From positions 1 through 62,000 of the forward strand of contig JBBHKE010002744.1 in the NCBI GenBank assembly GCA_037447655.1: 62,000 nt of DNA, read 5' to 3'. Shown here in pieces: positions 33,999 through 44,891 of the stretch. The notes under the pieces are model-generated. The model saw only the letters and a program-made list of their open reading frames with translations, made no database searches and had not been told where the DNA came from. Made by a program: the position numbers and the translations under genes. Numbering within the stretch: position 1 is the stretch's first letter; every line of letters begins with the position of its first letter. The DNA comes from Zygnema cylindricum. Its lineage: Eukaryota; Streptophyta; Zygnematophyceae; Zygnematales; Zygnemataceae.

Positions 33999-35485
33999 TG
34001 ACTGGAGAAGAAGATCTAAATCCCCTTATAAAATTACTCAGCCCTGAGCACCTATCCTCTTTAACCTAAAGAGACAGATTCCTGTTCCAATACTGTGACT
34101 ATCGGTTGGAAGCCTAACAAGAATCCTCTCAAAATCCACTATTCTGGTACAAAAGATCCGGGTATTCGCCCCCAGAAGAAACCCAACCAGAGCCCGACAA
34201 AGGACTACCAAAGAGAGAACCCAGATGCTTCCACTCAGAAAAATGAAAGGATAGAAATATAAGAATGCTGTCTCAGAATTAACAATATCACCTTGCCCTT
34301 AGAAAAATAGAGATATAAAGTTAGAATGTGGAATAATAGCAAGCGAGCTCAACCTACCCCCAAAACGTAACGTGGACAACCAAAAGGAGACGAAATCTCC
34401 CCCTGAAAACCCCGGAACAGGTAAGGCCTCCTTAACTCCTCGGTTTCCGCGACCTAGAACCGGCAAGACCCTTCTTGGTTTCCAACAAACACCAGTCCCC
34501 AAATCGCCCAAAACAGGAAAGACGGTGCCAACCACCCAACCGGACTACCATTTCCACAAAGGACGGATGCAAACCAAGATGGCAATAGGGTCACAATCAC
34601 ATGCAAAACAAAAGTTCTCCACAAGAAAGTTTGCTGGAATTTCTAGGATTTTTCTCAGGAGACAGTACTGAAACAGCAACCTGTCTCCCTTGGCCCCAAG
34701 TGCCTTATACAAGCAAAGTTTGTCCTACCGATGGTACCAAAGTCAAAGCAATACCAGGAGCCAATCACCGGCCAGGAATGGTTATCGTACGGACATAAGA
34801 CAAAACATGTTGTACTACACTCGGGGCAAAAAGTTAGGCGACTATCTCCCGCTAGATTAGAAGCCACGTGGTTTTCTATGACACAATCCTGAGCAACAAA
34901 GTTCTAAATTGACGTGAAACGCCTAACTTTGACTCACATTAATAAATGCTCTATTCGGCTGGTGGACCTGAACTAACGTCCTACTGATAGCCAACAGCAA
35001 AATCTACAAGACTATCCCAAAAGTTACGTGGCGTTCCACAATGTAGCCCCCAATGGGACAGTTGGCAACTGGTCACATGTAACAGAATGGTAATCTTTGG
35101 AACGGAGTAAATTTGTCGTCTGGCCTCCGTTGGCGTGAAATAAAGTGCGTTCCGTTCAGTTAGGAAAATAGAAGAATCTGGCCCGGTTGAGTGCGCTCCT
35201 TTCCCCGTACTTTAATGACCGTACACAGGAAAAAGGGCATGGGAATCCTTGGTAAGAAACAAAAGGGTGCCTGTGAAGCACATGAGGTTGACAGATGTAG
35301 TGCCTAGTCGGAAGGTTTGTGAGGAGAGGAAAAGAATCAGTGCTCCGTCCCGCCATGGATCTAGGGCAGAGCGAGAGTTAGGCAGCGAGGCTTAAAAATA
35401 TGTGATATAAAACCCTGTTGACATAGTAGCTAAGTCGTCATCGAAATCCTGTCGAACTCCATTCTCTGTGGTCCGTGGCAAAGGA
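33999..35485. other. Unidentified segment downstream of the minus-strand Ty3 element
   Basis: An integrase would be expected here after RNase H, but no HHCC, D-D-35-E or chromodomain pattern is recognisable. A Cys-rich minus frame (34655-34867) has two C-x2-C pairs but no family resemblance. It may hold eroded pol sequence followed by LTR/UTR of another element. Confidence 0.4.
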
Positions 35486-35487
35486 TT

Positions 35488-36150
35488 TCAGGAGATGCCG
35501 TCTGCATTCACACTAAGTAATCCTGGACGGTGAATTATTTCCACATCATATTCTTGTAAAATTAATTCCCATCGCGCTAATTTTCCTAACAGTTTATCGT
35601 TCGTCATCAGCCAATGTAAAGGTTGATGGTCGGATAGAAGTGTAAACGGTTTTCTGTAAAGGTAGTGACGAAAGTGTACAATACCCCAAACTGCAGCTAG
35701 ACATTCTCCTTCATAACTACTGTAATTTGACTCGGCACGATTATTACTCTTGCTGGCGTAAGCGACCACGTATTCTTCTCCTGTTAGTTCACGCTGAGTT
35801 AAGATGGTCGCAATGCCAGGCTTTCCAAAGTCTGTTTGTAAGCAGAAAGTTAATTTGTGATTAGGAGGTCGGAGGATGGGAGCACTAGAGAGGGCATCTT
35901 TCAACTTATGAAAAGCCAAAATCTGATCAATTCCCCATACGAAATGGACATTTTTTTTGAGTAGATCGTTCAATGGTGAAGCAACAGTGCTGAAATTAGG
36001 GACAAATCTGCGATAATAATTAGCTACTCCTAAGAAGGCTCGAAGACTCGTGAGATCAACGTGGGTTGGCAGTTTGCTAATAGCCTCGGCTTTTTGCTTC
36101 AAGTGGTGTGATTCCCTCGGAGGAAATGAAATGTCCAAGGTAAGGCACAC
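35488..36150 (-). pseudogene. Ty3/gypsy RT connection and RNase H, copy A
   Basis: Covers FLGVANYYRRFVPNFSTVASPL (connection) and an RNase H domain with QTDFGKPGIATILTQ, YASKSNNRAESNYSSYEGECLA, LLSDHQPLHWLM and IIHRPGLLSVNADGIS. The first catalytic Asp (TDFG, usually TDAS), the Glu (YEGE) and the Asp of SDHQPL are kept. It would degrade the RNA strand of the RNA-DNA hybrid. It is in a different register from the RT block, with the break near 36110. Confidence 0.92.
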
Positions 36151-36790
36151 CCTCGGACCCGAAAGTACATTTAGCTGGATGACATTTTAATCTGACCTTT
36201 TTCAGTTCATTGAGGACCCATTCGATATGAGCTGCGTGATCTTCAATTGTGGTCGAAGCGATAATTAAATCATCAAAATAACATCGTGCAAACTTGTAAT
36301 CACCTAAAATTGAAACCATTACTTTTTGAAAAACTGCGGTGGCGTGTTTAAGTCCAAAAGGCATCACAGACCATTCCCAACGACCATCACTACCCCAAAA
36401 GTTGGTTTTATGCCTATCCTTCTCCTCTATTTCAATCTGGTTAAAGCCTTGTCGTAAATCTAAAATACTGAAATATTTAGCACCTCCTACATGATCAAAT
36501 ATTTCTTCGGCTAATGGCATTGGATGTCGATCTTGTATCGTTCTAACATTGAGTTCACGGTAATCGCCACACATCCGGCGATCGGTTAAGTTTCCTTCGA
36601 CATCTTCTTTGTGGGGCATGACAGTAGGTGCTGCAAAAGTAGAGTCCGGCCGATAAATGAGGCCAGCTTCCTCCAATTCAGCGCAGCGTTGGTCCACTAA
36701 TTCCCATTCCGTTTCGGATAAACGGTGTTTCGACTTGAAAATGGGACGATCGTCTTCAAGATCTATAGACATTTAATAGGTGGTATGGCG
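36077..36790 (-). pseudogene. Ty3/gypsy reverse transcriptase, copy A
   Basis: A 231-codon block with all fingers/palm motifs: AAPTVMPHKED, RMCGDYRELN, ILDLRQGFNQIEI (first catalytic Asp), VMPFGLKHATAVFQKVM, CYFDDLIIAS (catalytic Asp pair; the usual Y-[IVL]-DD is YFDD here), LKCHPAKCTFG and YLGHFIS. Upstream, NDLGRHTTY and ILRNIDPFAFS match the 61.6-kb copy. An in-frame stop at 36775 precedes this ATG, so the ATG is simply the first Met after a stop and not a true start. It copies element RNA into DNA. Confidence 0.93.
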
Positions 36791-36942
36791 ACCAAGATCA
36801 TTCATAGAGAAAGCGAAAGGGTCGATATTCCGGAGGATCACTTCGTTCAGTAGATCATGTTCAGATTGAGAGAGATTAGAGCCAAAATTCCATTTAGGAG
36901 TTTCCGAACCTTTAGCTGTTCATCCGCGATAAGTGACTAACC

Positions 36943-38230
36943 TTATGAGTAAACATTCGTTGTTTCCTGTAAGCAGTTTGTCCAATGGTGCCAGCTGCGA
37001 GTAGGAAAGGCTGCGGTCCAGTGAGGAGGTGTTGACATATGACTAGAGGGAGCAGATTGGGCAGCAGTACATGCCGGAATGGACCATAACATGTGGCTAG
37101 GGTTCAAAAAATTGTAGATTGTGACATCTGGAGAAGGTTTTATAGGGGATGGAAAGAGGAAAAATTGAGAATGTGTCCCTCTAAGGGTGACTGGAGATCG
37201 TGTAGGTATGTGTTTAGAAATTGATGATGCCTTTCCCCCCCCAGTTGATTGAGACGGATGCGTTTGTGCGTAACGACCTGCTTCAAATCCGAGGCTTAAG
37301 ACAAATGAGAGAGATTGAGGGTCCATGACACGAACTAAAAGGATGCACTGCTGTCTTTCTGTGAGACCATGGGCAGCCGTAGTGTTGGGAAGGAAATGCA
37401 TAAGGTGTTTCCGTTCTGTGGTTGTAGGTTCATCTAGGCCGCTTGTGTGAATATTTTTGAGCAGGCCGGTCCCATCACCAGAGAAAGTGTGAGAGTGTGG
37501 ATAAGACACAAGAGTGGGGAGAACTTTGAGTGGTTAGCGTGAGACGTTTATATTGTAATTTGGCGGGTGATCAGGCTCTAGACATATTTGGACTCTGTGA
37601 AAATGAAGAAGTGCAGTCTGAATATCTGTAAAAGGAGGTTTGACAGAAAGATTTCCTTCTCTAAGGCGTCCAATATCAATCAAGTTGGTCCATTTAGATC
37701 GAACCTGATGAGTTAAAAACCCGTGACGAGCCGCATCAATGATAAAAGGAGAACCAATAAATGCTTCTATCCGCCTGTAATCAGCTAACACTGTAGGTCG
37801 AGGATCGTAATAGATTTCCACGTTTTCCAGAATATATCCCAATGGGCGATCGAAAGATTGCAGAAAATGCATGATACGAAGTAATTCGACGAATAATTTG
37901 GTGTGGGGATCAGCTAAGCCGAGACCTTTGCCTGCTCGTGACATTCCCTGACACTCCCAATCGCCAAAAAGAAGATCGATTTGTTCTACATCGATAAGGT
38001 GTTGGTTGCCTATCAAACGAATATCTTGAGGTAAGGCATATGCATGTGAGCAAAGGCAGATTTTGGGAAAAAATGTGGATATTGTCTGTGTAAAAGATTA
38101 CAGTGATATGTTTGGGCTTTCCGCGCTAAAAGGTCAATGTCCACTGAGTAGTAGTGCGTGAAAAGTAATCCGTTGCGAAGGCATGAGAGTAAAGTGGTCA
38201 ATTTCTCAGTGACTGCGACAAGTTTGAGAG
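36943..38230 (-). pseudogene. DNMT3/DRM-like DNA cytosine-5 methyltransferase domain in gag-pol, copy A
   Basis: Transfers methyl from S-adenosylmethionine to cytosine C5. Seen: YYSVDIDLLARKAQ (motif II, about 38160), IDLLFGDWECQGMSRAG (motif IV; catalytic Cys at about 37951-37953; the usual PCQ is ECQ), YILENV (motif VI, about 37820), IIDAARHGFLTHQVRSKWTN (motif VIII; compare the H-R-x-R-x-F-W-G-N pattern of DNMT3/DRM), LPTLVSYP (motif IX region) and LLVRVMDPQSLSFVLS (motif X). Motif I is not recognisable: the stretch before LLSCLRNG is about 9 bases short and lacks DLFAGIG. A frameshift near 38045 and a stop at about 37535 break it. It lies between protease and RT on the same strand. Confidence 0.9.
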
Positions 38231-38619
38231 TTGGAGAGAGAAGTTAGAGGTAGACTGCCTCGGCTTCTTTCTATATTTCTATTTAGACCTAGAAAATACT
38301 TAAAATGGACCATTAATTTCTACAAGGTGGAACCCGTGATAAAGGAATTTGAAGTGTGTGTTTGTAGATGTGATGAAACTCGCGAGAATCATTAATAAAA
38401 CCTGGATTATCGAAAAGTTCAGGTCAAAAAAGGACTGTCGGGCACAATTTCCTCTACGGAAAGAGAATGAAATTTTTCGAATCCCACCGAATTTCTGGAA
38501 TAAGCAGAGACAAATTGGGGTGCGTGAGCCGTAATGGGTATGGATTGGCGTGCGGAAATTAGAGGGAGACATATTTTTTTGTTCGGGTAGTTGGTAGGAC
38601 GGTAGGAAAAAGTCTGATC

Positions 38620-38940
38620 CTACATATCAACGCCGCCTCGTACTCTAAAAATCACATATTGCCTCACTAAACACTCGTAATCACTACATTTGGTGACTAA
38701 TGCGTGTGCATGAACTTCCGCAAAATCAGATTCCGTACCATTTTGAAACCTAAAACATAGTGGATCCTTTGTAATGCCCAAACCTTGTTCGGTTGTTCCC
38801 GCTGAGGTGAGTAAACGTGTGGAAGTGGACTGAAGTTTATCAACTGTCAGACCTAGTTTTAGTGCAAAAGATGACCCCAAAATAACTAGTTTCGCACCGG
38901 TGTAGATAAGTTGTAATGACGGTATGACGCGATTGACTCA
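38620..38940 (-). pseudogene. Retropepsin-like protease region, copy A, active-site Asp changed
   Basis: Aligns with the protease of the 46-47-kb copy: GAKLVILGSSFALKLGLT, STRLLTSAGTTE, VTKCSDYECLV. The D-T-G triplet reads Y-T-G here (codon on plus at 38902-38904), which would kill an aspartic protease, and a stop lies upstream at 38938. The 3' side runs without a break of register toward the methyltransferase through a degenerate linker (38230-38620). Confidence 0.85.
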
Positions 38941-39735
38941 AAAGGCACCCTTCCCATTATCTAAAAAATTGATGTGTGGGTCAAGTGAACTACGCTTGTC
39001 GGTAGAGATAGGCCTAAGAGCGTCAAGATTACGGTTCATTTGTAAAGCCTGTAATGCTGCAAATGGGATGGATGTCACCGTAGATTTTAGGTTGGGTGAA
39101 TCGAAAATTATAGTAGACAAAATGCATAATCTTTCCTTTACCTTATGACTGTCGTGAAAGGAGCGGTCAAGAATAGTGAGTGCTTCCGCCGTGATGGTGG
39201 AAGCTGTTTCGGGCAAATTGGTTGCGGTTTCTATGGAAAATGATAATGGTAGACGTGTGTTAGACTGTTTACCCTCGCGATTGTGATCAATTCTCCCCTT
39301 GTCAAACGTGGTTGCCCGCTTTTGAATGGTTGAATCTCGTAAAACTCTACCTACTAGCGTGAGAAAGTGGACAACTGTACGAGCCATACCAGTTAGGTGA
39401 GTAGGCGGTTTGATTTGAGCCATAAGGGCTGCAAACTGGTCTTTGATCATAACGACCATTTGAGTTTGAATTTCCTCTCTTTTTTTTTCTCTCCGAGACA
39501 CTTTAGGTGGAGAGTTTTTTTCTGACTCTTTGACTAGTTGGACTAATTTGGCAGATCTAGCTGGTATGCTACCATTTCGAATCTGATTTTGATATGAAAA
39601 TTCAGGGTTTTTGATGTGACAACGATACACAAAGTGGCCAGTCTGTTTGCGGTGTGTACAGGCCGCAGATTTATCCGGGCACATCCGAGCATCATGCCCG
39701 GTCTTGCCACATCGGAAACAAATCCGATTGGATAG
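38938..39735 (-). pseudogene. Nucleocapsid zinc knuckles and spacer, copy A
   Basis: The first knuckle is intact CFRCGKTGHDARMC (C-x2-C-x4-H-x4-C). The second reads CTHRKQTGHFVYRC, its second Cys replaced by Arg. It continues with a basic/hydrophilic spacer shared with the other copies (PPKVSRREKKREE, TGMARTVVHF, LDPHINFLDNGKGAF). Nucleocapsid knuckles bind element RNA. Same register as gag, separated by a TAA at about 39736. Confidence 0.88.
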
Positions 39736-40920
39736 TTAATTTGGTGGGGTTCCTATAGTTGGGACCCTTGGTGACCGATTATTTGGCCCCAAGTTACGAG
39801 GATTTGGTGAATTGAAAGGGTTAGGTTCTCTTTGAGGGGCTTTTGGTCGATCGTGGGCCTCCCACCAACAATTCGTCATCTCGTATTCTACAGCGTATTG
39901 AGCTGCCTGGTCAAACGTAAATTTGAGACCGTATGTTTGGGTAAGATGGCTTTGAATAAATTTCTTTGACTGGAAAGGAAACTGTCCAACAAACTTTTGG
40001 ACCGCTTCGGCATCTGATATCATATCGGTTAACGCTTCCTACAAGGTCTCTACGCGGGCTCGTAAAGCGGGGGCAGTTTCGTCCGAGTTACGCTCAAAAT
40101 TCATTAATTCCTTAACTTGGTCAAGATTTTGCATGCGATACTCCTCTTGTAACAAATTAAACATTATGGTGAGAGGGTCTCGTAACGCAATAGTCATCCT
40201 AGGTCGTGCCGAGACGGCGGCTCGGGCTGCAATGGCATATTGGTGGGGAACCTCCGCCACAACCGGGTAAAGAATATTGCCAAGGGCATCTAAGACCTCG
40301 AGAATAGCCGCTTGATAAGGAATTTTTGCTTGACCTATTACCTCAAGCATACCAGCAAATTGTGGAGAATATTCGGTCATCGCAAGTATGCCATCATACT
40401 TGCGGGAATATAAGGTAAGGGCGGACCCGCGAAGGTAACGCCCGAGAAGGGAGAAAGCGACACGCATGTCAAATCTATCTTGATAACGGAAAGCTAGATC
40501 TCGCATTTCAGTGTCGAATAGCATTCGAAAATGAGATAAACTCATGGTATCCTTCATTCCGGAAAAGCAGAATTGAAGTTTACCAGGAGTACCCTCCGAT
40601 GTGGAGGCCATCAAAAGAGACGAGTTAGTCAAATTCAAAGCCTGAATCGGTGCTAACGGAGACCAAAAAGAAAGAAAATCTGAATCGGGTTCCCTTTCGT
40701 TATCAACCTCTTCCACAGATAGCGTGGAAAGAATGGATGACAAAGATGAGAGAGTGGTTAAATCTGAACGAGTAGAAGACACTCTAGATTCGACTAAAGG
40801 ATTTAACGTCAAAGGAACCGAATTTGATAAATTCGATTGATCGAAATTTGATGAACGGAAAGTTCCACCACTACGTGTAGATCTGTATGAGAGGTCAAGA
40901 TTTTTCCTATCAGTGGGCAT
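39736..40920 (-). pseudogene. gag capsid, copy A
   Basis: Starts with MPTD, the same start as both other copies (MPTDWDN). A Ser/Thr-rich N terminus leads into the capsid-like block LQFCFSGMKDTMSLSHFRML, FRYQDRFDMRVAFSLLGRYL, RGSALTLYSRK, later FVGQFPFQSKKFIQSHLTQ and YEMTNCWWEAHDRPK, a typical retrotransposon gag arrangement. One in-frame TAG at about 40039 interrupts an otherwise continuous frame. Gag forms the particle. Confidence 0.88.
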
Positions 40921-41648
40921 AAAAATGAATGAGATAACAAACTAATCCGGTAATGGATATGCCCTATACGAGGTGCAATAAATGCTAAACTATACCACAT
41001 ACGTAGGCAACAATCTCAAACATTCTCTAACAAGGCCACGATGGCCAGATCTAGTCAAGAGGCCGCTTTTACCGAAACCTCTACCCTGCAAACGAGTGGG
41101 CAAGGCCAAAGGGCCAGATCTATAAAGGCAGAAACTTGCTAAACAAGCACCCGGAGGTGCAAACCTAAACCTCCACAAGCAGAAAATAGTTCTATCCAAG
41201 GCCACCAACGGCCAGATCTAACAATAAAATTCCACGCCAAACAGACAACAAGAAAAACACAAGGCCACTCATGGATAGATGGCAAGCATGGAAAGCGTGG
41301 ACAGTGCAAATGCTCAATACAATTAGGTCCACGTGGACCCAATCCACTCACGTACCCTCTAAACGATCAACAACTATCCTGACACGCGCGTGCACCCGCA
41401 ACGCATCGTGAACTTACAAACCACTTTTAGCGATCTGGTGATTGCTAAGGGTGAACTGCGGTTGTTCGCTCCAACCGGAGTTTTGCAGAGTTCCCAAAAA
41501 CGAATCAGCTCCACTCCAAATTGTCGAGCAGACACCACAGCTCAATTACCAACTTAGTTAGTAGCCTATTAGGGCACGCGTATCAGCACTATGCCACGCT
41601 CTGCCTGACTATAAAGCAATGCTAATTTTATGTGATAATTCGTGCAAC

Positions 41649-41791
<143 letters not shown>

Positions 41792-42049
41792 TAGGGGTGT
41801 TTTTTTTTTTTTTTTTTTTTTTTAATTTGTTTAAGTTTGCTAGGTGTTCTAAGTGAGTTAATCCGGTAGGAAGAAAGAAGAGAAAACGATACCGGACAGT
41901 TCAGCAATCTCAGATTCAACAACTCAAAAACAAACTAGACAACAAATGAAATGAAAATAAAACATGGCAAAAATCTAAACATACATACTAAAAGACAAAA
42001 ACTAAAAAGAAAACCTAATTGACACAAGGAATAACGAAACTTTGAAAAA

Positions 42050-42200
42050 CTGACAATTTCAAATTGCAAAAAATGGAGCAAAACTGAAAATGTCAAATTG
42101 CAGTAAATAGAAGAAAAACTGACAATTTCAAATTGCAGAAAATGGAGCAAAACTGAAAATGTAAAATTGCAGTAAATAGAAGAAAAACTGACAATTTCAA
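42050..42200. repeat. 69-bp tandem repeat, about 2.2 copies
   Basis: The word CTGACAATTTCAAATTG starts at 42050 and 42119 with a partial third at 42188. Each unit itself contains two related 'caaattgcaRaaaatRgaRcaaaactga' halves. Confidence 0.93.
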
Positions 42201-42248
42201 GAGCACATGAATATTAAGCCAACGGATAGCTACTAGGCTCCTTGAACA

Positions 42249-42257
42249 GTTTATATC
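42249..42257 (-). promoter_or_regulatory. TATA box of copy A
   Basis: Minus-strand GATATAAAC in the context AACTCCTGTAAGGGATATAAAC, aligned with the TATAAATAG of copies B and C. A Pol II promoter in the LTR is expected; the start site is inferred ~30 bases downstream. Confidence 0.6.
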
Positions 42258-42849
42258 CCTTACAGGAGTTCAATAAATAAAGATTTAACTCAATATCACA
42301 ACACACGAACTGAAAATGTAGCAAATTGCGAGCAAATCTGAGGTAACCAGATTTAGTCACACACAAAACATACGAGGAAAGCCAACCCTAATCCACTATC
42401 ACGCAGTAAACCACACAAGCAAACCCAAAACTGTCCAATCATAATCCAAGGTTTAGCAACAGCGTGAGAAAGAAGGCCGAGCAGAAATCCACTTGATTGG
42501 ACGCGAGAAGAAGTGAAGGGAAACCGGTTAGGCCTCGGCGTGAGCCGCGTAGATTAATTTGTAGGGCAATTTTACAGAGAAAGAAAGTAACAGCTAGGCA
42601 GTAAAACGCATAATGACCAGAAAAATAGTCACTAAAACTATCCTGACAATTCCACAAGAAAAATCCTCAAAGTTTAGGTCAAATCTTCCAAAATGAGAAG
42701 TCTTGTGCTCTTGAAATTGTGAGCACAGAATTCACCCAAAATTTGCTAAGTACAAAGTCTACAGCTGAGAGTCTACCTTACTACAAATACATGCGTTCTA
42801 TGTAGTTGTCTGTTCTTAGTTTGGATTCTAGCCAATAGGGGACCAGAAT

Positions 42850-43370
42850 CGTCTGCCTTACGTTACAAAATCTACAGCCTACCGGTAAAAACACTTCCTA
42901 TGCTACATGTAAATGCGTGCGACCTCCAAGGGTCCACGACTTAAAATGGGAATATACCTCTAACGAGTTTGAGGAATATCTGAGAGATGAGGGAGTGCAG
43001 CACCAGAAAACTGTACCATATAACCCGGAACAAAATGGGGTAGCTGAGAGGTTGAATCGAACACTAGGAGATAGTGTGCGCAATATGTTGGCAGACAAGA
43101 AAATAGGAAAGAGATTTTGGGCAGAAGCAATGAATTGTGCCAACTACATTAAGAACAGAGTCCTTACCTCAGCTGTAAAGGGAATGACACCTTATGAGAG
43201 ATGGGTTGGAAGGAAACCAGATATCTCACACCATAAAGTATTTGGTAGCCAAGTTTACAGTCTTGACACGAATAGGAAAAACGTTACAAAATCTACACCC
43301 TACGGATAAAAACCCTTCCTATGCTACATGTAAATGCGTGGGACCTCCAAGAGTCCACGACTTAAAATGG
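42850..43370 (+). mobile_element. Copia integrase fragment between ~90-bp direct repeats
   Basis: A direct repeat (about 42862-42950 and 43281-43370, 'cgttacaaaatctacaSccta' to 'ccacgacttaaaatgg', about 90% identical by eye) flanks a 330-bp piece of integrase. The repeats are not recognised as LTRs; they look like a duplication created around a captured coding fragment. Confidence 0.7.
42950..43285 (+). pseudogene. Ty1/copia integrase core C-terminal half, fragment
   Basis: An open frame (42917-43309) contains EYTSNEFEEYLRDEGVQHQ, TVPYNPEQNGVAERLNRTL (catalytic Glu of D-D-35-E), RFWAEAMNCANYIKNR and MTPYERWVGRKPDISH, all classic copia integrase. The upstream Asp residues and the rest of pol are absent. 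The frame is undisturbed, so capture is comparatively recent; its first and last codons belong to the flanking repeats. Confidence 0.9.
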
Positions 43371-43788
43371 ACCAATCAGCATCGACGGGTGCAGTTCGCA
43401 TCCGGATCGTCCATTTGTCTGCACCCTTCTTGGCCGTAGATTTGCGTTCGAATCCACGCTTGCGTCGACATCATTTGGAGTTGATGTTTTGGTTCGCGAC
43501 CGTCCGTACATCGATTCAAACTTGGTCGCGGAAATTCCGGCCGACGAAGTATGTCCCTTCGCCAAATTCTCGGACAGCAAACCACATCGGTTCGTGTAAA
43601 TTCCGGCAGCTGACGACTTCGCGGACAGAATCTGAAACGTTCGCGGGTTTCACGATGTCGAAATAAAATCTCTACGGTCCTGTCGCCCCCGAAATATCCC
43701 CATGAGTAAATTAGTGTGGCGTCCTTTATAATAAGGACCATTACCATGTAAATAAATATAATTTGGCGCCGTGATGCGGCATGACAGC
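43371..43788. other. Unrecognised spacer
   Basis: GC-richer stretch (43380-43680) with a 154-codon minus frame that resembles nothing I know. It ends where similarity to the 56.3-kb LTR begins (agcatcttttgagtttgg). Confidence 0.35.
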
Positions 43789-44891
43789 ATCTTTTGAGTT
43801 TGGCTATCTCAAACATCATAAGTGTCGGGCATATTGTCATTTTCAGTTTGTTGTTTGTCTTTCTCGGTTGTTTATGCTTTGATTTGTTTTATTTAAGTAT
43901 AAAGTCAGATTATCCTTGATAAGATAACTCCTGCAAGGAATATAAATAGACCGTGGGGCCTAGTGGTCATGCATCGTCTTAGTATTCGTGCACATCAAAA
44001 TTGCCGTATTTTCTTTTCTCGCTTGTTTGTCTTTATTTCAATTTCGGTTTTCTTTTTATTTAAAGAAAAAAAATCAAAAATATATATTTATAGATACATT
44101 TATACAAAAATCTATAAGTAGCTTTACATTAATAATTACCATTTGCTTGTTAGTTGATGTTTTATCTTATTGGCCAATTTTCTGCCAACGATATACTACA
44201 CTAACTTAAGTATTTGGTTTTTGTTTTCCCCATTTTCTTTGTTATATATAAGGGGCATCGTTTGCTCACATTGAGACATACTTCACTAAGGAGTGGAGTT
44301 ATTGGAGCGGATCCGTTCTTGGGAGCTCTACAAAACTTCGATTGTAGCGAACAACCGCAGTTCACCCTTGGCAATCACTAGATTGCTAAGAGTGTTATGT
44401 AAGTATCACGATGCCTTGCGGGTACAGGCGCGTGCTAAGGTAGTCGGTTGATAGTATAGAGGGATCGTGTTTGGAGTGGATTAGTGTTAATCCACTTGTA
44501 TTGAGCATTGCATTTGTCCAGCTTTCCATGTTTGCTATCTGGCCCTGAGTGGCCTTTGCTTAGTCTACTTTGCCCGATGTGGGATTTCTTCCATAGATCT
44601 TGCCGTTGGAGGCATTGGTTAGCTCTTTTGTGGATTGTGCCGCTTTAGATCTGCATTCGGGAGTTCTTGGATAGTAAGTTATTTGCCTTTATAGATCTGG
44701 CCCTTCGGCCTTGTCCCTTTGTTTGCAGGGTAGAAGGTTTTGGTAATACGGCTTCCTGAAAGATTAAGCCATCGAGGCCCTGTTAGAGATTGATTAGCTG
44801 ATTGGACAAGAGAGTGGCGTGGCCTGGCATTTGAAGCATATCAAATAGATCGTTTTTGTTATCTGGTCATCATTTGGTGTTATCATTTTTT
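43789..44891 (+). repeat. 5' LTR/leader of copy B
   Basis: Co-linear with 56302-57425 at high identity from 'gcatcttttgagtttggYtatctcaaac' through a TATA box (43941), a poly-purine/AT-rich zone, 'cgaacaaccgcagttcacccttggcaatcactagattgct', 'tggattagtgttaatccacttgtattgagcatt' to just before the gag ATG. The limits of the LTR inside this block are uncertain because no 3' LTR is present for comparison. Confidence 0.75.
43941..43949 (+). promoter_or_regulatory. TATA box of copy B
   Basis: TATAAATAG in AAGGAATATAAATAGACC, a textbook plant Pol II TATA box conserved exactly in copy C (56454-56462). Confidence 0.75.

Noticed and set aside
34655-34867. Cys-rich minus-strand frame as an integrase zinc-binding domain
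   Set aside because: The Cys pairs are present but the His pair and the following catalytic core are not; no confident match.
44868-44886. Plant-type tRNA-Met primer-binding site (tTTGGTGTTATCA)
   Set aside because: Only a loose resemblance to the usual TGGTATCA core, needs an inserted triplet, and is not conserved in copy A.
44856-44891. Upstream in-frame ATG for gag of copy B
   Set aside because: Copies A and C do not have it; the shared start is MPTD at 44892.
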